A stretch of DNA of 64,000 nt. Origin: Mugil cephalus. Lineage: Eukaryota; Chordata; Actinopteri; Mugiliformes; Mugilidae. A program made the position numbers and the translations under genes. The stretch lies in contig NC_061777.1 of the NCBI RefSeq assembly GCF_022458985.1, forward strand, positions 17,015,668-17,079,667, in the 5' to 3' direction. The notes below the pieces were generated by a model, which had not been told where the DNA came from, did no database searches, and saw only the letters and a list, made by a program, of their open reading frames with translations. Shown one piece after another: positions 51,432-64,000 of this stretch (position 1 is its first letter; the number at the start of each line of letters is the position of its first letter).

Positions 51432-51894
51432 CACTAGAGCAGATCCGGCCGAGCCGAAGAAACAGTGTCTCAAAAAGTGTCTATATCCTCCTAAAAACAA
51501 CGCGGGTACGACAATCAGGTCGCAGCCCTCAAAAGAGACATGTGGCAAATCATCCACACGTGTCGTCTTCAATGTGACTATTCCGCAAAGCCTGCGTTTC
51601 CTTCTTGAGGTTGCAGGGCGGATAAATAAACACCCCCCTCAGGAAAGCTAGCAGTTTGAATCGTCCCCGGGTTCTTCCTCTTTCCTTCTCCCTCTAGATC
51701 TATTTTATTCTAAATGCCGGCCCAATAAAACACGGCACTTGCGACGGAGCTATTGTGTCTACGTTTATTCCGCCTTTGTTTCTGTGCGCTCCCACACATG
51801 CGTCAACTTGTCCTATTTTACTGCGAGCCGCACTTCTTCCAACTCCAAGAAACAATTTCGCGGAATCCCACGGTGTCATAATAAAGCGACGCTC

Positions 51895-52010
51895 TGATTG
51901 GCTGAGAGAAAACGTGACTATTTTTTTCGGAATTGCCGATTCAGCGGAGTGAGTGAAGAGACAGCGAACCAATCACAGCGCCGGGACACTGGGGGAAAAG
52001 AGGGCGGGGC
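51895..52010 (-). promoter_or_regulatory. Promoter of the klf9-type gene: two CCAAT boxes and a GC box
   Basis: Upstream of the start codon are GATTGGCTGAG (about 51896-51906), AACCAATCACAG (about 51967-51978) and GGGCGGGGCC (about 52002-52011). Two CCAAT boxes and one GC box within 120 bp in CG-rich sequence look like a CpG promoter. The start site itself is not identified. Confidence 0.5.
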
Positions 52011-52019
52011 CAGGCTGAT

Positions 52020-53490
52020 GCTACCTTCAAGTACTTCATATAACTGGGAAATATGGGCTTCCGGTTAAAAAAGCTTTAAAGTCCAATGCAGTGACTTACC
52101 AAGTTATTAAATAATGTAAGGACATTTCTTGGAAAGTAATATTTCGAATATAGCATTATTTATTCAAAGGTCCTATACTTAATATTGATAATTCACATAT
52201 AAACAACATGTATAATGACATACAAATATTTGTGTCTTTGATCAGAAATAATAGCAACAATATATATTGTTGCTATAATTTCTCATATATTATTTGAGAT
52301 TGCCTTTTCTTTCTGAAGCCACATTTGTAATATGGAGACTTCACTAAAAAAAAAAAAAAAAAAAATGCCCACCTATAAGACGAAAGTACTAAAACATTAC
52401 ATTTTGATTGTTTATTCTGAAGAGAACGTAGTTCAGTATATATGAGCCTTTACACGTTGTTCTCATCATTCTACAAGGGCAAATAAAACGCGTACATGTT
52501 TCTACGTCTCTTAAATACTCTTGTTACTGTGCCCATCTTCTGTCACACACAGTAGTGTTTACAGACATCAGATCAGTGTTGATGACACAGAAAGCTGCAT
52601 CATGAAGAGGGAGGCCCATTATTCTTTCGCTGTGGACAGGTCTAACTTTGTGTCCCAGTTTCACAACCGTGGTCTGCTCCCAAATTAGCACAGCCCTCAA
52701 TCGTCCTCACCGCTCCTCTTTAACTCCTCAGAGCAATCACAAACTCATTTGGGAAATATTTGCAAGAAATAGTTCTTGCGAATTCAGCCAGATGAATGCA
52801 CAGCTTGGTGTTTGAACTGAAAGTATATGGTGACACATAAGCTGAGGATTCCCATTAATTTAGAAGACTGGGGTGTTACTCATATGGTACTTTTGGTGTG
52901 TTTCTTCCCTTCAGCCTGCCAAGCTATCATTAGCACTCTACCAGTCATAAAGGCTGTAGTTCTCTTTCTTCAGTCTGAATTTCCTGCAGCCTATGCATTT
53001 GCTAAATTTCTGGTGCCATACAGCACATCCCCTTGAAAGTGTAACAAGACCCCTGCAGTTTTTTTTTTTTTTTAAAGGGTAAAAAAGCAAGGCTTCCAGT
53101 GCAGTGGGTGGTTCATCCAAAGTTCCTAGAAAATACCACTCAATTTTGGGGGTGGTGGGATTGAGCAACACTGCCTCTGGACAGTTTTATCTTTAAATTT
53201 TTTTAGGGTTGTTTATGAGAGAATTTGTTGCTGCACAGTGTTTCCTGCATTTTGTAGCACATGACCCTTGCACAGTAAGGTCTTTAAATGACCCAGATTT
53301 GTGAATCATGATGAATGCTGATGTGACAGTGATACCAGTACACACATTTTAAACTGAGGCTGTCGTGTTTCTGTCGGCTAGAAGAAAACGCCACGCCTGA
53401 ATCTGCAAAAAAAAAAAACAACTCTAGGTTTAGCTGAGGCTATCTGCACTGCAGCAATGAGTCACAACATTTAAGCAGATTTATCTACGC
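52020..53490. other. Intergenic sequence upstream of the klf9-type gene
   Basis: AT-rich sequence with an A run near 52346-52365 and a T run near 53059-53074. No gene was recognised. Confidence 0.45.
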
Positions 53491-53639
53491 CCCTCTATGT
53501 GCACGTCCTGTATTCGCGCGATATGAGAGACAACGTGAGGGAAGGTTCAAGAGGACTGCAGAAGTTAAGTAGTGACACAATGTTCCTATTTGTGCAACAG
53601 ACACACAAACACCGCTGGAACTTTTCGTCCCCTTTCAGT

Positions 53640-54125
53640 CTAGTCCCTTTCCATGTCGGAACTCCGCCCCCAGTTTGCTCGAGCCCCCCAAATTTCCTAG
53701 AAAAAAAAAAGTGGTTGAAGCTAGGGCCTTGGCCGGGCGCGTATAGCCTGGGGCCACCCTCCCGCTCCCCCTCTCTTTCGGCTGAGCTGTAAACATTTCA
53801 GTGGAAGAGGAGGCGCTTCCGCGGCCACTGCAGTCCCTGCTCCGGCTTCCCTTTCTCACCATAGTGCAAGAGTTCACGAGTGCACGGCGCATCTGGGTCA
53901 TGTTGTTGAGCCGCGGACTGTGACGAGGCTCAACTCTTGAGCGCGCGTGCGTGCGACGTATAGAGAGAAAGAAAGCTGGCACGTGCGTAACCCAGATCGG
54001 TACAAAATGTTCCTTACCACGTGCGGAGTGCGAGCTGACACACACCGCCGGCCCTCCACGCACGCACGCACGCACCCACCCACTCACATACGCACGCGCG
54101 CGCACACACATTCACAGCCGGACAG
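53640..54125. promoter_or_regulatory. CG-rich island with possible splice donor, between the klf9-type gene and trpm3
   Basis: This segment is much richer in G, C and CpG than its surroundings. On the minus strand the sequence TTGCACTATG is followed by GTGAGAAAG (near 53860), a usable splice donor. ACGC/CA repeats lie at about 54058-54110. It could be an upstream first exon or promoter for the klf9-type gene, a noncoding RNA start, or an enhancer. The long minus-strand open frame here has no recognisable domain and is probably a composition effect. Confidence 0.35.
54054..54110. repeat. ACGC/CACC/CGCG simple repeat
   Basis: Repeated ACGC units pass into CACC, CGCG and CA units inside the CG-rich island. 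The alternating purine-pyrimidine CGCGCGCACACACA part could adopt Z-DNA. Confidence 0.7.
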
Positions 54126-54219
54126 ACTGGAAGACCCAGTCCAAAAGGAGCCTTCTGCCAGCTCAGTCCTGCACCGACAGGACAGACGCAAGAGAGCAAC
54201 GTGAAGCCTGAGCCCATTT

Positions 54220-57200
54220 ATAAAGTAAATAACTGTCCTATAACGCATTTAAATCATATCAGAAGTTTCCCAATCTGAGAGCAACTCAAGGTTGAGCTTT
54301 TGCCTCATGGCCTCAAGTCTTAAAAACGTCCACGCTGGAGCACCTGTCCCACTCATTTCACCAGCAACCAGGGGGAGGAAGGGGGACGAATGGGGAGGAA
54401 GGGCGAGTCTAACTCCAGAACAGGATGTGCCTCATTACTTAATGGTTTACACTACAAGTCTTTGTTTTTTTTATGTGTTCTAACAACTCTTGGCACATTT
54501 GCGGCTTGCATCATAAAGGGAGTTGTAGAAAACATGTTCCTGGTGTTTAGCTCAAACAAACAAGTGAAGGAAAGTGAAGAAACATTTCTCTTTGCCTCTG
54601 CTTGGTGCTGTTTATCATGGTACCTGCCAGAACAGACACGGCGATCCTCCACACGCTTATGGTGCAACATGCACGATATTTCTCACAGCTGCAATCAGCC
54701 TTTCGTCATCGACTTCCTTAAAGACCTAGGAGAGGTAAAAACAGACGAGGCGCAGAGTACCAATCTATTTAATTCTTTATTTAACAATGCATGCCAGACA
54801 TGAGCCTATTCACATTGAAGAATACAGATTTGTATTTGCATCCAAATACTCACTACTTTGATTTCATATAATAATCTCTCTCTATCTTTCTCTCAGTCGT
54901 CATTACAGGTCGTCTCTGTACAGTCTGAGTGGAAGAACTGCATGCATTTAAAGGACAATAAATAAAGTGTGACCAGTAGAGACATAAAGTCCCTTTTAGT
55001 TGAACAACATCAGCAATTATTGCAGAAAAAAAAAAAAAACATGTGCGTGAAACTCTCTTCAGCTGACGAGTCACAGGTTTATAGGAGCGGAGCAAATCTG
55101 TTGATTATCATCTCTTGAGTCCCCCAAAACTCTAAGATATAGTGTAGGAAAATATTTTAAAAATACTGTACACTGAGATTGTGTTGAGTTGTTTGTGTTG
55201 GCGTGCCTCCCTGTATTTCTTAGTGTCATCTACATGTCTGGGTTGACATGCAGTTGATTTATACATACATATGCACGCACACACACCTCTAATCAATAGC
55301 TTCCACAACAGCCATGTCAACATTTAAATGTACAGAGTTTATACAACCCACGGATGCCGTCTTATATTCCTTACTATAAGGACAAAGGAATTCTAAAAGA
55401 ATATTTTAACTTTCTTTGATAGTGCTCCAAATTTGAGGGCCTACACTTTCAGTCAAGCACAGTCATCTGTTTTCACACTTTGTAAAACTGAGCTTTGCTT
55501 GGCTAACCCTGCGTGCCACAGCTGTGTAGACAACTGGTGCGACTCAGCTTGTTGCCATATGGTTTGACAAAGTTTGGTTTGGTCCCAAACACGCTTTTCC
55601 ATACACCAAACGCAGCCTTAAGTTGGCTTTGTTTGAATTTTAAACCCCTGTGGGTGGACAAATCGATCAAGACATTCATTCATACTACTATTGCCATTTC
55701 TGAAGACATCAAATATATATGTTTCCTACGACCACAAAGATTCTGGGTTAGACTCATAAAGCACAGTGATAATATTGGGTGCCTTCTGCTCAAGACGAAC
55801 TTATATCTTTCTTTCTTTCCATGATATACTCCTTGCATCACTGGGGTAATATTGTCCCTGAGCACTGACCTGGGGTCAACCGTTCATCTCTTAAACACAC
55901 TAACCTACATATTAGGTATCAGAGTTTAGTAGGTTATGTAGCAGAGATACCAAATCTGATGTTCTGTAGCGTCGTCTGGCCACAACATGCCACTGAGGTG
56001 TTTTTTTAGTGATTTATCTGTTCAAAGTTCCCGATCCTTACCAGGTTAAAAGAACAGTCCACAGATTTTATAAGGAAAGGTCAGGTTACAGTTGTTCACT
56101 ATATGTATTTTTTTTTTTTTAGCTCTAAATAATTGAAGCAATATCATCTGGGGGCATTTAACAGTCTAGATGTTGGGATCATCAGATTGGTCTGTGACAC
56201 ACATAAGTCAGATCATTCAGTTCAAGAAAGAAAGAAGATTTACTGCAACAGCACCATGTATGGAGACGCTATATCCTTATGTCTCAATTTCTCGTGCAAA
56301 CATTTTTTTTTCTTAATCTATGAAAGTATTATTCTCAGTGAGATTTTTTTTGTTGTTTTTTTTGGTGAATTCAAATAAATGCCCATACAAGCAATGATAC
56401 AGTCAACTAATAACATTTCATCCACCCTGTACATCAGATGAAAGCAACAAATGTCTATAAGAAAATAAATAAAATAAAATTTTAGCCTCTATGAAAAGAG
56501 AAGAAAAGACAAAGATGAGAAATTTCACAGATTTTTGAATCACTTCAGTCCCCACATACTCCATCCATGCCCAAAAGGCACCCTAAGTTTGGTATACTGG
56601 CAACTAGCGTATTGCCATGTCAACATTAGAAAATTCTCATAAGCTGCTTGATAAAACATACGATAAAAACTACTTTAAATACTTTAAATATGATTGAAAT
56701 GTACAGTTTATCAGACAATTCTATATTCAATAAATAATATAATACATCATCATTTAGTGCATGTAGATGATCATCTTTTATTAATTTTAAAAGGTTAATT
56801 AGAAAATACTTAAAATTTGACAAAAATATCACTGAGAAGATATAAATATTAATTTTGTAATTCAAACAGGCATTTACCGTAATTATCAATAATGGGCAAG
56901 AAAAAATATCAATAAATAGAATCAATCAATCTCAAAAGAATTGCAACATGATTAAACTGAGTTGTAATAGTGAGAAAATATAAAAGAAACATTAAAAATC
57001 AGTTGAGTGCTATCAATTTCACCTTATCTTATTTTTACAAAGCTACCAGAGAAAGACATTTTCTCCTCCAGACTTCTTTCATTACAATAAAAAAGAGAAA
57101 AATTTCAACACTGATCTGGCTTTCGTCTTTAAATAATAATTATAATTATACTAACCCCACGTTTCCTCCTCCACGCCACTTAAAATCTTTCTTAAATTAC

Positions 57201-58723
57201 CTTCCTTAAATCTCAGCTAGAATGCATATACTTCCCAAGCTTTTGTTGAGTAAATCAAAAAATTTGCTCTTTCTCTTCATTACCTGTATATGATTAAAAC
57301 TCACCTTAACCATTGGACAGTTGCTTTCTTTTTAAGTCTCCTTTTGCACTGGTTTGGTTTGAATGCAACAAAATAAAATAAAGGTGAACAACAAATGCGT
57401 GACAGGCGTGGAACAGATGAAGGACGGATCCATTAGATGTAGTTGGATGTAAAACCATTGCAAAATAATGCCACCGCCGAAACCTGAAGGGCTACAAGAG
57501 AGCTACGACTCAGTGTGGAGAGATTTTTGGTGTCAGGTGCAGGCAAAGAAGGTTCATATCAGTTTCGCCCAGCAAGCATCGCTGCCTCTGACATGGGCTC
57601 ATGGCGCCCTCTTGTCCTCATATTTTGCAATTGCACTTGTTAAAGCTCTCCGGGATCGGGTGTGAACTTGTCTCTTGATATGTAGGATTTCCCTGACCAC
57701 GTATGTGTGGTAATAGATAATATCCGTACCACAGCCATTTCACTGGCCTTCAAAGCAGAGACTATACTCCTCACTTGAGACAGAATCATGCCTTAAGCAT
57801 GAGCTGACTGGAGACACATGACAGAGAAACGACTTTTTGACTAGAGTGAGTTCAAGCTCTGCTTTCTGTTTCAGGCTGAACTGACAACAGTTCTGTCGGC
57901 GTTATTTTAGCCCACAGACCAAAACGAGTGCCATTTCCTCTCTGATGCAACCAAATATTAATCATTAGTCTTATTCTCTTGAAAAATGAACTTAATATTC
58001 AGGTCAGTGTGTTTGTCTATCCAGAGGTAAGTTGTTGCTATGTTACGGGTATGTGGAAGTGCAGTTAAATCCAAAACCTTCATGCTTTCCTTCATGAAGC
58101 AGCCAGAAATGTTGGCTTGTTTCTGCATTTTGGTGGGATGGTCTTGTTGGAGTTAGGTGATGTAAAGAGAGGACAGTGGAGTAACGACTATATGCTTAGA
58201 CAGAATGACAAGATGAGGTGGCTATGTGTTCCTCCTTTCTCCTCTCTCACTCTGAAGACTTCACAGCGTCTACCATATAATGCAGCTCTAGGAGTAACAG
58301 TATACTTTGACTAGCCTGACTGATATGTGATGTAACACAGTGACAGATGTCTACTTGATGTAAAGGTGGCAGGTGGAAGACATACAGTACAAATACACCT
58401 TCCATTTTCATATCACTCCACTGAGAGTTACTTAGCTACAGGAGGTAAAAACTAGTCTAGATTCATAGCTCTTTGTTTTGACTGGTGTACAGAAGGACCC
58501 CTACATCTTCCTTCCTGTTCCCCGTTGATTTTTTGATTCAGGGTAAAGCTGCCCTTTAATACTGTCTATGAAGAAACTTTCTAACCTAAAACATTGAGTG
58601 GAAAAAAAACTCTAGATGTGGACCAGACCAGCATCTAAGGGCAACTTCACCCTGCTTTTACATTTGCCCTTTCAGTTTTCCTCTCTGGTCCTAACAGTGT
58701 GTGAGTGCACTGACGTGTCCTTG
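54220..58723. other. Intergenic region and probable trpm3 3' UTR
   Basis: trpm3 ends at 58724 on the minus strand, so its 3' UTR begins here. Candidate AATAAA signals in its sense occur near 56776 and 54774. The stretch 56620-57010 is strongly AT-rich. No other gene was recognised. Confidence 0.45.
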
Positions 58724-61993
<3,270 letters not shown>

Positions 61994-64000
61994 CTGCACA
62001 ACGCCACAAAACAAACACATACAAGTTAATACAAGGTAAAATACTGGATGTCTTTAGATGCAGGGACTTCATCCATGATTGATGATACTTTAGTAGAAAA
62101 TGTGGATGCACAACTGATTAGAAACACATGCAAACATATGACATCATGAATAAATAAATAAATAAATAAATAAATAAAACGTATAATGAAATAACATCTA
62201 AGCATTTAAATGACAACATAAAACATTCAGGGACATACTAAACACCGGGTACAAGACCACAGCAACAGACAAAATGACAGGCAGACCTCAAAATAAAAAA
62301 CAAAATGCATCATTAATATTTTGCAAACAAACAAGAAGCATAATTATTTTTATGCTTCTTTTCTTAAAGAAGGGAAAGAGTGGACACTATAATGGCAGTG
62401 GCTAATGTGCATCTGGAAACAAAACACAAAAAATAGACATTTCTTACGTGTCATCACAATTTGTGTTCACAATATATTTAAACGCGTAGTCCGTGTTTAA
62501 AATATATTGTCACTTATGTGAGCCATAGCTTCATTCAGCAATGGTTGATTGCTCTCAATCATTTGAAATGTGTTTAGCATACACATGTTTTTTCCATCTG
62601 TGATGGTTCAGTTGCTGTGGCTTATCTGGGGAACATTCAGCAGTTTTTCTTTGGTTTGTTTGCCTTTGAGATTCATTCTAGTCATACTCATCGTTGCCTG
62701 GTTTTCAATTGTATCACACAATGCAGCCCAAAGACAGAGAACTGAAGTAATTTTTCTTATAATTTTTTATTTTTTTTTTCCACCTTGAAAACAATTTGGA
62801 TTTAAAAAACTCTGACAACTGAACCACGTGAAAAAACAGATTACAGATGATGAAAGGTGGCTAATAAATATGTTCTGGTGAGAATGTTTGTATGTGTTTC
62901 CTCCTAAGTGCTGTGCGTGAATTTCAGTGACCTGTCATGTTAAATGTTGGCTACGTCGGCTGAAATATTTTGGCAATGTTGCAATTGCTCTAGCGAGAGG
63001 GGAGGGTGACATGGTTCATGTGACAGACTGTGTTATCACGGCAGGGTCACTTCTTCAAATTAAACTAATTTAATGTCAAGTAACATTATGAGGAGAAGAA
63101 ACATCAAGGGAGCATCAACTTTTAAAGCTCTGATAGTTCCTCTTGATGTGACAACTGACCAGAAACAAAGACCACAGAAATATTAAAACGTATTTGAAAA
63201 GTGCAACTGCCATGAAACAGCGTAATTTGCCAGCCAGTACCAAAATTAGTCAGGGTAAAGTTGCTTACAGGATATAACTGTAGGTCAAGTTACTAGTTGA
63301 CTCAGTCAAAAAATTTGGAGGTGTTAGATAACGATAATAACCGATGATGATGCTAGATACTGACATCTAGTAACTGACCCAAGATACCAAAACATGAGAG
63401 CAACTTTAGCCTCAGAGCAAGGAGCCGCATGCACGCTTTTGTCTCACGTGGCCTCTAGAGGTTGGAGTGGGCATGACATGGTGGTAACGTGAGGATGATG
63501 AAGGAGAGGTGGGATAGGTTGATGTGGTTATATTGATCTATATCTATGGATTTACTGGGATTTTGACTGCACTGGGCAATGTGGAATGGACCATTATTAC
63601 GCCAGGTTCCGTGAGTTCGAAAGTAATTTTCGACCAGCCAGAGTTTTTCATTCAGCCTGTGCTGTAACTTCCTACTATGCATATCTGAAACAAAGAATGA
63701 AAACATTATTTCAGATCTCTTCTCTTTGGGCCACTCCGCACACTCTGTACACACCAACACATACACAGTGCTATCATACGAATAGACAAAACAGCACAAA
63801 CACACTCGTACTCTCAGGACACTTCCTCCCAGACACAGCTCACAGTTTTGATTTATTGAGTCAATATGCTACTCTGACTGCATGGTATAAAATAATATAG
63901 AGACACAAAAGATAAAGGCAAACTGACAGTACATATTATTGTTGTTATGTATGAATTTTGAAAACTTATATTTAAGGTGACTGCAAAAAAAGTCTTCAGG
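61994..64000 (-). other. trpm3 intron, running off the window
   Basis: I looked for the preceding exon (the pore-helix region with a GEV-A-QIDP-like end) and did not find it. Only an AATA microsatellite (62149-62178) and plain AT-rich sequence were seen. Confidence 0.5.
62149..62178. repeat. (AATA)n microsatellite
   Basis: Seven to eight tandem AATA units seen directly in a trpm3 intron. Confidence 0.9.

Noticed and set aside
53635-54111. A 158-codon minus-strand open frame in the CG-rich island
   Set aside because: No recognisable domain, arginine- and serine-rich composition as expected from CG-rich DNA, and no good start or splice context for a protein.
61994-64000. Search for miR-204 and further trpm3 exons
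   Set aside because: In vertebrates miR-204 lies in an early TRPM3 intron, which is beyond this window; no hairpin or exon was recognised here.

Overview
The window is vertebrate nuclear DNA, most likely from a teleost fish. It carries multi-exon genes with GT-AG introns, whose predicted proteins match vertebrate families over their full length. It also has abundant CA/GT microsatellites, Tc1-type transposons with TA target duplications, and a tRNA-derived SINE head. All gene names rest on protein motifs recalled from the families; no database search was possible. Exon borders were placed by eye from reading frame, phase and splice sites.

Layout, left to right: (1) 2794-4439, minus strand: the first two coding exons of gfra2 (neurturin receptor). 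Its remaining exons lie off the left edge. (2) 8789-17897, minus: a complete 12-exon bco2 (carotenoid 9',10'-oxygenase family, 556 aa). (3) 21352-24182, plus: a complete 8-exon pancreatic elastase of the CELA3 type (ela3l, 269 aa). (4) 29828-30034, plus: a one-exon ORF of 62 or 68 codons for a small membrane protein that resembles adropin (enho), preceded by an inferred untranslated exon ending at 26897. (5) 36823-43256, plus: a complete 6-exon fam219a (192 aa). (6) 43378-44973: a complete-ended but disabled Tc1 transposon lying 121 bp after the fam219a stop codon. (7) 49268-51431, minus: a 2-exon KLF9/BTEB-type zinc-finger gene (225 aa). (8) 58724-61993, minus: the last four coding exons of a trpm3 cation channel. 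The earlier exons lie off the right edge.

The genes do not form one pathway. They look like a teleost arrangement of blocks that are separate in mammals: enho-fam219a (human 9p13), klf9-trpm3 (human 9q21), and single genes related to GFRA2, BCO2 and CELA3. Shared themes are loose: ela3l and bco2 both fit a digestive or nutrient role, and enho is a metabolic peptide gene in mammals.

I found no convincing new multi-gene system. The observations most worth checking are: the divergent adropin-like gene; a 12-residue tandem duplication in the TRPM3 tail; the transposon with long inverted repeats in the fam219a 3' UTR; a cluster of related Tc1-derived fragments around enho and fam219a; a PTF1-like bipartite site upstream of ela3l; and two unexplained promoter- or exon-like segments near 34.5 kb and 53.8 kb.
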